A DNA stretch of 64,000 bases from Martelella mediterranea DSM 17316 (GTDB lineage Bacteria > Pseudomonadota > Alphaproteobacteria > Rhizobiales > Rhizobiaceae), in contig NZ_CP020331.1 of the NCBI RefSeq assembly GCF_002043005.1, forward strand, positions 124,001 to 188,000, given 5' to 3'. Position numbers and translations under genes: made by a program. The first letter of the stretch is position 1, and every line of letters begins with the position of its first letter. Under the pieces are notes generated by a model. That model was not told the origin of the DNA and made no database searches. It saw only the letters and a program-made list of their open reading frames with translations. Positions 44,083 to 53,129 of this stretch are shown here, piece after piece.

Positions 44083-45879
44083 ATGGCTTCAAAATCCGAT
44101 ATCGCCGCGCGCCTGTCGGCACTCAGAACCCTGCTGAAATCCGAAGGGCTGGACGGGCTGATCGTGCCGCGCGCCGATGCCCACCAAAGCGAGGTCGCCG
44201 CCCCGCACGACGACCGGCTGGCCTTCATCACTGGCTTCACCGGCTCCGCCGGGCTGGCGCTGGTTCTGGAAGACAAGGCGCTCATCTTCGTCGATGGACG
44301 TTATGAAATCCAGGTGCGCCACGAGGTCAGCGCTGCGCTTTACGAGGTTCACCACCTGCACAACGATCCAATCGACAGCTGGCTTGCAGCCCATGGAAGC
44401 AAGGAATGGCGGATCGGCTTCGATCCGATGCTGATCGACACCGCGCTTTACGACCGGCTTGCAGCCTCGGCGGAACGGGCCGGCTTCACACTGGTGCCCA
44501 TTTCGAAAGACCCGTTCGACGCGATCTGGACTGACCGGCCCGAAAAGCCCCTCGGTCGCATTCGCCCGATGTCGCCTACCCTTGCCGGCGAAACCGTTGC
44601 GGCGAAGACGGCGCGCCTGGGCAGGAAGATTGCCGATGCCGGGGCCGACATGATGGCGGAGACGCTGCCGGACAATATCGCCTGGCTGCTCAATCTGCGC
44701 GGCAGCGATATCGCCATGAACCCGGTGCCCCAGTCATTCATGATCCTGAACGCCGATGGCGCGGTCGACTGGTTCATCGACAACCGCAAACTGCCGGATG
44801 ACCTTACTGCATTTGAACTTGACGGAGTCCGTCTCAGACCGGCAGAGGAATTTATTCCTTTCGTGGAAAGCGCCGCTGCCGACAGGACGGTGATGATCGA
44901 TCAATCCTTCGCGCCGGTCGCCCTGCGGCTTGCAGTCGAAGGCGCGGGCGGCGTGGTTCTTCCCGCCGATAATCCGCTGACGCTGGCCAAGGCACGCAAG
45001 ACGCCTGCCGAACTGGCGGGCTATCGCGCCTGCCATATCGAAGACGGGATCGCACTCACCGAGTTCCTGGCATGGCTGGACCGCGAAGCCCCGGCGCGCG
45101 CTTCTGCCGGCAATCCGATCCGCGAGATCGAGGCGGAAGACCGGCTTCTGACCTTTCGGGCTCAGCGCAAGGGATTTCTCGAAGCCAGCTTCCGTTCTAT
45201 TTCGGCCGCGGGCGCCAACGCGGCGATGTGCCACTACAATGCCGGACCTCAAAGCGACGCCGCGATCACGCCGGACGGCCCCTATCTGATCGATTCCGGC
45301 GGCCAGTATGAAAACGGCACCACCGATGTCACCAGGACCCTTTTCCTGGATGTTCCCGAAAGCCATGTGCGCGCGACATACACCGCCGTGCTGAAGGGCT
45401 TCATCGCGCTGATGTCGGCCGAATTCCCTGAAGGCACATGCGGCCATCAGCTCGATGCGCTGGCCCGCCTGCCGCTCTGGCGGATGGGCCTCGACTACGA
45501 TCACGGCACGGGCCACGGCGTCGGCCACAACCTTCTGGTGCACGAATATCCGCACCGCTTCGCCAAGAAGGCCAATAATTACGGCCTCGAGCCCGGCAAC
45601 ATCATGACCATCGAGCCGGGCTATTATGAAGCCGGAGCCTACGGGCTGCGGATCGAAAACCAGGTGGAGGTGGTCGCCGCCCGGCCCGGCTTCTGCCGGT
45701 TCCGCTCGCTCACGCTGGCTCCCATCGACCTCAAGCCGGTGGATGTCGCCGCTCTTTCGGCAGAAGATATCGCCTTCATCAACGACTATAACGCGACGGT
45801 GCGCGAGGCGCTTGCCGGCCCTATCAGCGCCGATGCCCGCGACTTTCTCAAACGTTCGACGCAGGCCCTGGAAGTCTGA
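44083..45879 (+). CDS. pepP: Xaa-Pro aminopeptidase P
   Basis: A 598-residue three-domain M24B peptidase, the size of cytosolic aminopeptidase P. Two creatinase-like N-terminal domains precede the pita-bread catalytic domain. Metal ligands are visible as DSGGQYENGTTDVTRT (two aspartates), HGTGHGVGH (histidine), IEPGYYE and RIENQ (glutamates). It probably releases N-terminal residues before proline from imported peptides. It begins 15 bases after the last permease. A TniA-like gene converges 5 bases after its stop. Confidence 0.93.
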   Translation: MASKSDIAARLSALRTLLKSEGLDGLIVPRADAHQSEVAAPHDDRLAFITGFTGSAGLALVLEDKALIFVDGRYEIQVRHEVSAALYEVHHLHNDPIDSWLAAHGSKEWRIGFDPMLIDTALYDRLAASAERAGFTLVPISKDPFDAIWTDRPEKPLGRIRPMSPTLAGETVAAKTARLGRKIADAGADMMAETLPDNIAWLLNLRGSDIAMNPVPQSFMILNADGAVDWFIDNRKLPDDLTAFELDGVRLRPAEEFIPFVESAAADRTVMIDQSFAPVALRLAVEGAGGVVLPADNPLTLAKARKTPAELAGYRACHIEDGIALTEFLAWLDREAPARASAGNPIREIEAEDRLLTFRAQRKGFLEASFRSISAAGANAAMCHYNAGPQSDAAITPDGPYLIDSGGQYENGTTDVTRTLFLDVPESHVRATYTAVLKGFIALMSAEFPEGTCGHQLDALARLPLWRMGLDYDHGTGHGVGHNLLVHEYPHRFAKKANNYGLEPGNIMTIEPGYYEAGAYGLRIENQVEVVAARPGFCRFRSLTLAPIDLKPVDVAALSAEDIAFINDYNATVREALAGPISADARDFLKRSTQALEV

Positions 45880-45884
45880 AAACG

Positions 45885-47564
45885 CTACTGGTCGGAGAAC
45901 CGGTCGAAGCGCAGGTTTTCAAGGTTCAAGGATGGCTTCTGCTGACCAGCCAGTTCCGCGATCAGCCGACCGATGGCCGCCGACTGGGTCAATCCCAGAT
46001 GCCCGTGGCTGAAAGCGTAGAGCACGTTCGGCGCGGCCCTCGAGCGGTCGATCACCGGCAGAAACTGTTTAGCGCTTGAAGATGCGGCAATGTCCTCAAT
46101 CTGTCGCTGTTTTGCGATCGCTGCAAAAATAACGTCTTCCTGTAACTCACGCCGTCCCTGGTCTCGCAGCCTTTTCCTGGCATGTTTCCATTCCCACCAT
46201 GAGACGGGCGGGTAGGCGAGATTCCGGTACCGCGCCTCTACAAACCGGCCGTCGGACTGGCGAACGAATATCCGGGAAAGGTCTCGTGGATCATATTTGA
46301 TCTCAAGCTCTGCACCCCGGCCGACATCCCGTGATAGGGCGTCCGACCAGTAGCGAATCTTTTCCAGGTGAATGCCGTCCTTCAACAGGCGCCTCCGGTC
46401 GCCTGGCAGGAAGCTGGTCCAGAACGCCATTCGATCCGGCGGCAAGTCGAAATCGACTTCACCTTGCCGTTCGCGCCATAGGGCCAGGGGAGGGCGCAAC
46501 AGTGAGGCGTGAATACGTTGATGGTATTTGCCAACGATTTCCAGTGCGATCCACTTTTCCAGTTCGCGTAATGTAAAGGTCGCACGGCCCTCGGAATCGT
46601 AATCATCCCTGATTTTCACATTGCTGAACGTTGTCCCGGGCAGCAGATGAACAGCTCCCATCATCGTTCCGATCAGCCGCTCGATGTGTCCACCGAAGCG
46701 CGGTGTCGCTGGCGGTCTAAACTGCAGTTTGATGCCATATTCCTTACAAGCGTCGGCGAGCGCTCGCGATCTGAATTCGGCGCCATTGTCGCAATGGAGA
46801 ACCGCAGGTGGTCCTGCGATGGGCCAGGGAATTTCAATCCCCCTCTCGTCCAGCCATGCCGTTTTGTCGTAAACCGCGTGCAGGAGGCAAAGGCCAACAG
46901 ACGTTCTGGACGGGGCTTCCAATGACAAATGGAAACCGGCGACCATTCTGGTGCAAACATCGATAGCAATTGTCAGCACTGGCCGTCCGATGGGCTGACG
47001 ATACTGTTCATCGACAACGATGACATCGACGATTGTGTGGTCGATCTGCCAAAGAGCGTTCGGCTTGGCAACAGATAACTGGCCAGGACTTGGCGTTGAT
47101 GCAGCTTCGATCTCTCGTTCCCCGCGCTTGCGGGCCGCGGAAATCGGGATCAGTTCCGAAACTCTCCGTTGCACTGTTCTACGGGCCGGAGCAGACAGGC
47201 CCTCTGCAAGGCAGACTTCCCGGATTCGTCGTAATAGTGCAGCAAAGCTCGGCCTTTCCTTCTTGAGCCAGAAGTCATCCACTTGTTCGGCAATAACCCG
47301 CTCCGTTCTCGGGTACAGACGGGTCACGCCTTCCTTCGTCCCGCGTTTTTTGGGTTTGAGGCTTGAGATGCGCTGCGTTTTTCTAAACCGCGCAACGAGC
47401 CGAAATAACGTCGAGTGCGGAATACCATATTCTTCACGTGCCTCTGCGACCACCTCAGCAGTTACCGTTCCACCGCTACGGCGCAAAAGATCTCGAAGGA
47501 ATTCTTGTGGATCGTCGTCCCCAGTGTCTTGGCCGTTTTCGGGGGCTTCGAGGGATGAAATCAT
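45885..47564 (-). CDS. TniA/TnsB-like Mu-type transposase
   Basis: A 559-residue DDE transposase. Helix-turn-helix segments at about residues 20-150 (TVTAEVVAEAREEYGIPHSTLFRLV in outline) precede the catalytic core: WQIDHTIVDV (D), VLHCDNGAEF (D) and FGGHIERLIG (E). A C-terminal Mu-type beta-barrel follows (PRDLSRIFVRQSDGRFVEARY in outline). All three catalytic acids are present. No tniB-like ATPase gene accompanies it; the downstream side ends directly at the aminopeptidase stop. Its first 250 codons occur again at 11.7-12.4 kb. Confidence 0.88.
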   Translation of the reverse strand: MISSLEAPENGQDTGDDDPQEFLRDLLRRSGGTVTAEVVAEAREEYGIPHSTLFRLVARFRKTQRISSLKPKKRGTKEGVTRLYPRTERVIAEQVDDFWLKKERPSFAALLRRIREVCLAEGLSAPARRTVQRRVSELIPISAARKRGEREIEAASTPSPGQLSVAKPNALWQIDHTIVDVIVVDEQYRQPIGRPVLTIAIDVCTRMVAGFHLSLEAPSRTSVGLCLLHAVYDKTAWLDERGIEIPWPIAGPPAVLHCDNGAEFRSRALADACKEYGIKLQFRPPATPRFGGHIERLIGTMMGAVHLLPGTTFSNVKIRDDYDSEGRATFTLRELEKWIALEIVGKYHQRIHASLLRPPLALWRERQGEVDFDLPPDRMAFWTSFLPGDRRRLLKDGIHLEKIRYWSDALSRDVGRGAELEIKYDPRDLSRIFVRQSDGRFVEARYRNLAYPPVSWWEWKHARKRLRDQGRRELQEDVIFAAIAKQRQIEDIAASSSAKQFLPVIDRSRAAPNVLYAFSHGHLGLTQSAAIGRLIAELAGQQKPSLNLENLRFDRFSDQ

Positions 47565-47596
47565 ACGCCGACATTACGGTCGATCGACCGGTCGAT
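46816..47596 (-). repeat. 781-bp direct repeat, copy 2
   Basis: Same orientation as 11693-12473 and almost identical. The shared segment ends at the base after CGACCGGTCGA on the outer side; beyond it this copy reads CAATCCC, while copy 1 reads into the IS3 end. Confidence 0.9.
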
Positions 47597-47653
47597 CAAT
47601 CCCAATTTGAGTGTAACAAAAGCCCTCTGGAGTCTCGTTTGAAGTGTAAGGCG

Positions 47654-48096
47654 TTACACCTCAGTCTCACGCAAATCCTTGAAAACGCTCAATGCGCGAG
47701 TCCCGGTTTCAAAGGCAAATCGACAATGGGCGCGTTCATGATGGAAAACGCGCTCTTCGCGGGCTTTGCCAAGCGAGCGGTTTCGCTCATCCCTTCCCGC
47801 CACGTCAAATCTGCGCGCGATCGCCTCGATCTGTGACAGTTCGGCCGGAGGCGGCGCATTCTGCATCGTCGGCGGCACACCGAAGAACAGGGGCGGGGCT
47901 TCTGCGAAACCCGGATGCATTTCGGCCGCGCTCGCCGTCTCGAACGACGGGTTCCTGGCAAGCCATCGCGAAACGGCCTCTGCCAGCGCCATCTGAAAAT
48001 TGAAGCGGGGTTGGTAGCCGCCGATGTAGGGCAGCCCGAATCCGATCAACGCTGCCGATATGTTGCAGTTCTTGAACTCGATCGCTCCTTTGACAG
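47654..48096 (-). pseudogene. DUF3883-type protein fragment
   Basis: The minus strand encodes VKGAIEFKNCNISAALIGFG, YQPRFNFQMALAEAVSRWL, PPLFFGVPPTMQN and RRFDVAGRDERNRSLGKAREERV. This matches the region before and at the start of DUF3883 domains, found in restriction- or defence-associated proteins. The N-terminal part is cut by a Tn3 transposase fragment and the C-terminal DUF3883 core is lost. Confidence 0.65.
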
Positions 48097-48097
48097 T

Positions 48098-48370
48098 CAG
48101 GCGTTCCGGGCACCCGGCTTCGATCTCGTGGTCGGTTCCATCGTGCGTTGGAACACGGTCTATCTCAGCCGGGCCGTCGCCCATCTGCGTCAACGTGGCC
48201 GAAATATCCCTGACGAACTGTTGAAACACATCTCGCCGCTCAGTTGGGAGCACATCAATCTCACCGGTATCTATACCCGGGATACCGAGCAACAGATGCA
48301 CAACGGCTTCAGACCCCTACGACTTTCCGGAAAATCCACCAAGCCGCGTTATGTTCACATTCTGTTCGGC
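48098..48370 (+). pseudogene. Tn3 family transposase (TnpA) C-terminal fragment
   Basis: From 48098 the plus strand reads QAFRAPGFDLVVGSIVRWNTVYL, SRAVAHLRQRGRNIPDELL and HISPLSWEHINLTG, then FRPLR, the conserved end of TnpA. The rest of the gene is missing upstream, where DUF3883-type sequence begins. A Tn3-like terminal repeat follows at once. Confidence 0.85.
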
Positions 48371-48409
48371 CTTAACGTGTCTGTGGGAACAAAACTTGTC
48401 CTGATCCCC
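48371..48409 (+). repeat. Tn3-type right terminal inverted repeat
   Basis: Read inward, the complement begins GGGGATCAGGACAAG and ends ACACGTTAAG, the GGGG…GTTAAG shape of Tn3 family ends. It sits just past the TnpA fragment. The sequence differs from the 38-bp repeats at 37.2-37.7 kb, so it is from another Tn3 element. Confidence 0.7.
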
Positions 48410-48457
48410 TCCTTCGAGGTCGGGTGGCCGGTGGCGCATTTCTACGAGGATGCTGAA

Positions 48458-48507
48458 ATTTATAAAAGTATATGATACTTGACATTTATAAAGATTGAGA
48501 TCAATAT
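48458..48507 (+). promoter_or_regulatory. promoter of the polyol operon with ATTTATAAA repeats
   Basis: TTGACA (48479-48484) and CAATAT (48502-48507) are 17 bases apart. Direct copies of ATTTATAAA at 48458-48466 and 48484-48492 flank the -35 box and could be operator half-sites for the SorC-type regulator at the operon's end. The region is much more AT-rich than its surroundings. Confidence 0.65.
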
Positions 48508-48563
48508 CTATTCATGGAGGCAGCGAGCGCGGGTGTGCGAACGGCTGCGTGACGGGAGAAAAC

Positions 48564-50276
48564 ATGCGATTTCGGGAGGAGAGCCTGATGCGGCTAGCGT
48601 CCGGCGCGGGCTTCGACGTGCTTATTCTGGGCGGTGGCGTTAATGGCGTCGCCGTGTTCAGGGAGTTGGCGCTGAACGGCGTGTCCGCCCTACTCGTCGA
48701 ACGGTCGGATTTTTGCCGGGGTGCGAGTGGCGCCTCGTCGCGCATGGCTCATGGTGGGCTCCGCTATCTCGAGAACCGCGAATTCAAGCTGGTCGCCGAG
48801 TCCGCGCGCGAGCGTAACCTGCTGCTACGCCATGCCGCGCACTTCACCCAACCGCTTGAGGTGGTGGTGCCGCTGACCTCCTATTTGCAAGGTTTGCCGG
48901 GTTCGATCCTGCGTTTTCTGGGTGTTGGAGTCAAAGGCAGCACGCTCAGCGCGGCGGGCCTAAAGGCAGCGCTTGCGCTCTACGAACATCTGGGTCGGGT
49001 CGGCCGGGTGCTGCCTTCGCATCGGACGAACCTGCGTCGCATCGATTTTCCCCGGTACCTTGCCCGGCGCTACAAGGCGGTCATCAGCTATTTCGACGCG
49101 CGCATCCGCAACCCCGAAGCCCTTGTATTGGAAATGCTCGAGGAGGCGATGGCGGTCTGCCCGGTGTGCGCTGCGCTCAATCACGTTTCATGGAACCACC
49201 AATCCGGCAGCGACACTTTCTCGATTAGTGATGGGGAGACCGGCCAAACTTTCGCCATGCGGCCGAAGCTGGTGGTCAATGCGTCGGGCGCCTGGGTCGA
49301 CGAGGTGAATGCGCTCCTTGGCCGTAACACCAGCTATGTGCGGCCGGTCAAGGGCGCGCATCTGGTGCTTCGTCACGACGCGTTGTTCGAGCGCATGGCG
49401 GGCCGCGCTTTCTATTTCGATGATGGCACCGGGCGCATGGTGATTTCCTATCCGCTGGACCGCACCATTCTGCTTGGCACAACCGAGATCCCAACGCCGG
49501 ACCCGTCCGACGATACGATCGCCGGCGACGAGATCACCTATTTGACCTCCGCGATCTCCAGTCTATTCGAGGATATCGAGGTCCGGCGCGAGCATATCGT
49601 GGCTATGACGACCGGCATGCGCCCCTTGCAGAGGGGGGGTGCCGGCGATGCCAATCGAGCTAACCGGGACCATCGTATCGCCGAGGATCGTCTTGCTGGG
49701 GACGTGCCACTGCTCTCCCTGATTGGCGGGAAGTGGACGACGTTCCGCGCCTTCGGAGAGCAGGTGGCGGATCGCATCCTCGCGCATTTGCAGCGGACGC
49801 GAAGCGTCGGCACCCGCGAACGGGACTATCCGGGAGCGACGGGTTTTGGAGCCGGAAAGGCCAATGCCGGCGCGCTTGTCAAACAGCTTGAGGCCTGTTT
49901 CGCCCTGACGTCGACGCGCGCTGAGGCGTTGGTGCACCGCTACGGGGCCGTCGCTGAGCAGGTCGCGGCCTTCTGCGCCGAAACGATCGACGCGCCGTTG
50001 GAACACCTTGCGGAATTCACCCGTAACGAAATCCGCTGGCTCGTCGAGGAACGGGCGGCGCTGGGCCTCGACGACCTCATCCTTCGGCGCACGCAGATCG
50101 CCCTCGACGGCGATTGCAGCGAACCGCTGCTGCGCGAACTGGCCGTCCTTCTTGCGCAAGTGCGCGGGAAACCGGCATCGTGGGCGGATTGCGAGATCGA
50201 GCGTTGTCTGGCGATGCCCTCGCTTCTTTGCAGCGCTGGCCGACCGGCCTCTCTCAAGGAGAGGCGTCGTGGCTGA
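48564..50276 (+). CDS. GlpD/EryB-like FAD-dependent polyol-phosphate dehydrogenase
   Basis: A 570-residue flavoprotein. FDVLILGGGVNG is the FAD-binding motif; RGASGASSRMAHGGLRYLENREF is the GlpD-type signature, and a C-terminal DAO-like domain follows (about residues 400-560). It should oxidise glycerol-3-phosphate or another polyol phosphate at the membrane and pass electrons to quinone. Starts at 48564 and 48588 are both supported by Shine-Dalgarno sequences. The adjoining kinase, transporter and EryD-like regulator favour a substrate other than glycerol; this is inference. Confidence 0.87.
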   Translation: MRFREESLMRLASGAGFDVLILGGGVNGVAVFRELALNGVSALLVERSDFCRGASGASSRMAHGGLRYLENREFKLVAESARERNLLLRHAAHFTQPLEVVVPLTSYLQGLPGSILRFLGVGVKGSTLSAAGLKAALALYEHLGRVGRVLPSHRTNLRRIDFPRYLARRYKAVISYFDARIRNPEALVLEMLEEAMAVCPVCAALNHVSWNHQSGSDTFSISDGETGQTFAMRPKLVVNASGAWVDEVNALLGRNTSYVRPVKGAHLVLRHDALFERMAGRAFYFDDGTGRMVISYPLDRTILLGTTEIPTPDPSDDTIAGDEITYLTSAISSLFEDIEVRREHIVAMTTGMRPLQRGGAGDANRANRDHRIAEDRLAGDVPLLSLIGGKWTTFRAFGEQVADRILAHLQRTRSVGTRERDYPGATGFGAGKANAGALVKQLEACFALTSTRAEALVHRYGAVAEQVAAFCAETIDAPLEHLAEFTRNEIRWLVEERAALGLDDLILRRTQIALDGDCSEPLLRELAVLLAQVRGKPASWADCEIERCLAMPSLLCSAGRPASLKERRRG

Positions 50277-51762
50277 TCTCTTTCTTTCCATCGATGCCGG
50301 CGGTACGGCCGTCAAGGCGGCCGTTTTCGACGCCGAAGGGCGGCTTGTAGCCTCGCGAGCGATCGACATCCTCACGATCCACCGGGACAACGGCTGGGTG
50401 GAACGCGAGCCGGAGGCGTTCTGGCGCGGTACAGCGAAGGCGATCCGCGAACTGACCGCCCGAGATATCGATGCCGAGCGCATCGCCGCCGTTGCCTGCA
50501 CGGGTTTCGGCAACGGCGTGTTCCTCGTCGACGGGAACGGCAGGGCAACGCGCGACGGTATCGTCTCGGTCGATCACCGGGCACAGCCGATTGTTGCCGA
50601 GTTCCTGCGCGACGGTACCGCTGGCCGGATCGAGGCGATTACGGGACATCAGATCTGGGGCGGGCAGACGCTGATGCAACTGGTCTGGCTCGCCCGCAAC
50701 GAGCCTGCTGTTGTTGCGTGCACCCGCTGGGCTTTGGCCTGCAAGGACTATCTGCGCATGCGCCTCACCGGAGTCGCTTCGACCGATCCGACGGATGCGA
50801 GCGGCGGTGGCCTCTTCGAACTCGAGCAGGGCGGTTACAGCAACACGCTGTTTGAGGTTGCCGGCATTGGCGTGTTCGCCGACCGAATGCCGCCGGTAAT
50901 TCAGAATTCCGGTATTGCCGGCCTTGTCAGCCGCGTGGCGGCCGAGGAGACCGGGCTTCGAGAGGGAACGCCCGTCGCTGCGGCCATGATGGATGTGAGC
51001 GCCTGCGTGCTCGGCGCTGGTTCGGTCGGCGCGGAGACGCTGACCATGATCGCCGGCACCTGGTCAATCAATGGTCTGGAGACCGACCGGCCGATCAGCC
51101 GTCGACCGCCGATTCTGAACATGATCCATCGCGACCGGACCTGTCGATTGCTCGCCGACGGCAGCCCGACATCGGCGGCCAATCTCAACTGGTTCATATC
51201 GCGGGCGATGGGCGGCCAGGTCAATCTCTCGCAGGCGAATGGCCTGGTGGAGAACAGCCCGGTCGAGGCGCTGCGCTGCCATTTCATGCCCTTTGTCAGC
51301 GGTCCCGCGCCGCGTCGAGGCGCATTTGTCGGCATGACCAATGTCGATGACCAGGGCTCCATGCTGCGGGCAATCTTCGAAGGGGTTGCCTTCCAGCATC
51401 GGCGGCACGGCGCCAATGTCGTGGACTATGTCGCGCCGCAGGCTCCGAGCAGGATCCGTCTCGCCGGCGGAGCCTCGAAGAGCGCGGTCTGGACCCGGAT
51501 CTTCGCCGATGTTTGCGGCCTCCCGGTCGAGGTGCCGGAGGGGGACGAAATCGGCGCGCTGGGGGCTGCCATGTGCGCCGCCGTCGCCACCGGCCATCAC
51601 CCCGATCTCGCCTTCGCGGCCCGAGCCATGTGCCGCGTGGAACGAACCGCGGAGCCGCGTGGCGGCCTGCGATCCTACTACGACGACAGATACGGCGAAT
51701 ATCTTCGCCTCGATCACCGGCTGGCCCATCTGTTCGATGGGTCGGCCAAAGCGGAAGCCTAA
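50269..51762 (+). CDS. FGGY family carbohydrate kinase
   Basis: A 497-residue sugar/polyol kinase. LFLSIDAGGTAVKAAVFD is the N-terminal phosphate loop; NGWVEREPEAFW, TGFGNGVF, and the C-terminal LAGGASKSAVWTRIFAD and GDEIGALGAAM are FGGY motifs. The start is GTG at 50269, 7 bases after AAGGAGAG, overlapping the dehydrogenase stop. It would phosphorylate the imported polyol before oxidation. Relatives include L-xylulose and erythritol kinases; the substrate is unresolved. Confidence 0.88.
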   Translation: MADLFLSIDAGGTAVKAAVFDAEGRLVASRAIDILTIHRDNGWVEREPEAFWRGTAKAIRELTARDIDAERIAAVACTGFGNGVFLVDGNGRATRDGIVSVDHRAQPIVAEFLRDGTAGRIEAITGHQIWGGQTLMQLVWLARNEPAVVACTRWALACKDYLRMRLTGVASTDPTDASGGGLFELEQGGYSNTLFEVAGIGVFADRMPPVIQNSGIAGLVSRVAAEETGLREGTPVAAAMMDVSACVLGAGSVGAETLTMIAGTWSINGLETDRPISRRPPILNMIHRDRTCRLLADGSPTSAANLNWFISRAMGGQVNLSQANGLVENSPVEALRCHFMPFVSGPAPRRGAFVGMTNVDDQGSMLRAIFEGVAFQHRRHGANVVDYVAPQAPSRIRLAGGASKSAVWTRIFADVCGLPVEVPEGDEIGALGAAMCAAVATGHHPDLAFAARAMCRVERTAEPRGGLRSYYDDRYGEYLRLDHRLAHLFDGSAKAEA

Positions 51763-51785
51763 CAGTCCTTGGAGGAGGAACAAAC

Positions 51786-53066
51786 ATGCGACTGAAACAC
51801 ATGCTTCTCATATCCGCCAGCCTGATCGCCCTGCCGAGCATGGTGCGCGCAGACGACGACGCCTGCGTCGGCAAGGTGGCGCAGATCAATGTCATCGCCC
51901 AGGGCATGCCCTCGGTGACTGAGCTCGACAAATACCTCGGCGAGTTCAATGAAAAGTGGAAGACCACCGTGAAGATCAATCTTCTCGGCGAGAACGAGCG
52001 CCGCGCCAAGGCCCGTCTCGATGCGTCGACCGGCGCGGGCGCCTACCAGGTCTATTATGTCGACGAAGCCAACACGCCGGAATATGCATCCGCCGGCTGG
52101 ATCTATCCGCTCGCCGAGGTTCTGCCGACGGAATACGACATGCCGGATTTCCGCGTCGACCTGAGCAATGTCGCGACCTATGACGGCACGCAGTATTTCG
52201 CGCCGCTGGTCGGCGGCGGCGATATCCTGATGTACCGCAAGGATGTCCTTGAGAAAGCCGGCCTAGAGCCACCGAAGACCCTGGACGAACTGGTTGCCGG
52301 CATCAAGAAGGTCAACGATCCCACTAATAAGCTCTATGGCTGGGCGGCGCGCGGTCAGCGCGGCTCCGGCATGAATGTCTGGCGCTGGACCCCGTTCTTC
52401 CGCGGCATGGGCGGCGAGTGGCTGGATGACGCTGGCCAGCCGGCCTTCAATTCCGAAAAGGGTGTGGAAGCGACCGAGCTCTATCTAGACCTGATGCAAT
52501 ATTCTCCGCCGGGTGTGGGTACCTTCAACTGGTCGGACTCCGTCGAAGCTTTCCGGGGAGGCCAGGTCGCCTATCTGATCGAGTCCGACGTCTTCGGTCC
52601 GTGGATGGAAGATCCGGAAAAGTCCACGGTGAAGGGTAACGTCGGCTACATGCCGCCGCCGGAACCGCTTGGCTCGGCTGGCTGGGCGCATGGCCTCGCC
52701 GTCTCCAAATCGGGTGCGAAGGACGACTGCACGAAGAAGATCGCCGGTGATTTCGTCGGCTGGGCGACTTCCAAGGAAATGGAGGCCCATCGTCTCGCCG
52801 ACGGCATCGCCTCCGATATCGGCCGTCAGTCGACGTTGAAGAGCGACGCCTTCAAGAAGGCAGTGCCGGCCGAATATATCGAGGCACTGCTGGCGACGGG
52901 ATCGCGGACCAAACTGCTGATCATGGCCAGCCCCGCCTGGCCGGAAATCGGCGACAATCTCGGTCTGGTACTGGAAGAGATATTCACCGGAACCCGCAAG
53001 GATGTCCAGGAAGGTCTCGATGAAGCCGCCTTCCAGGCGGAGGACGCGTTGCGCCGCGTGAAGTGA
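51786..53066 (+). CDS. CUT1 ABC sugar/polyol-binding protein
   Basis: A 426-residue solute-binding protein with a signal peptide ending near MVRADDD. Features are YYVDEANTPEYASAGWIYPL, VGGGDILMYRKDVLEKAGLEPPKTLDEL in outline and a VAYLIESDVFGPWM segment. GGAGGAGGAAC precedes the ATG at 51786; a longer frame overlaps the kinase. It delivers the substrate to the two downstream permeases. Confidence 0.9.
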   Translation: MRLKHMLLISASLIALPSMVRADDDACVGKVAQINVIAQGMPSVTELDKYLGEFNEKWKTTVKINLLGENERRAKARLDASTGAGAYQVYYVDEANTPEYASAGWIYPLAEVLPTEYDMPDFRVDLSNVATYDGTQYFAPLVGGGDILMYRKDVLEKAGLEPPKTLDELVAGIKKVNDPTNKLYGWAARGQRGSGMNVWRWTPFFRGMGGEWLDDAGQPAFNSEKGVEATELYLDLMQYSPPGVGTFNWSDSVEAFRGGQVAYLIESDVFGPWMEDPEKSTVKGNVGYMPPPEPLGSAGWAHGLAVSKSGAKDDCTKKIAGDFVGWATSKEMEAHRLADGIASDIGRQSTLKSDAFKKAVPAEYIEALLATGSRTKLLIMASPAWPEIGDNLGLVLEEIFTGTRKDVQEGLDEAAFQAEDALRRVK

Positions 53067-53076
53067 GCCGACTGGA

Positions 53077-53104
53077 GCGGCCGGGGCTCGACGCCGCCGG
53101 CCGC
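53077..53104 (+). promoter_or_regulatory. GC hairpin after the polyol-binding gene
   Basis: GCGGCCGG (53077-53084) pairs with CCGGCCGC (53097-53104) with no T-run. This is the third binding-protein gene in the window followed by such a stem. Confidence 0.55.
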
Positions 53105-53129
53105 CCGATCTCGCACGGAAGAACAGCTT

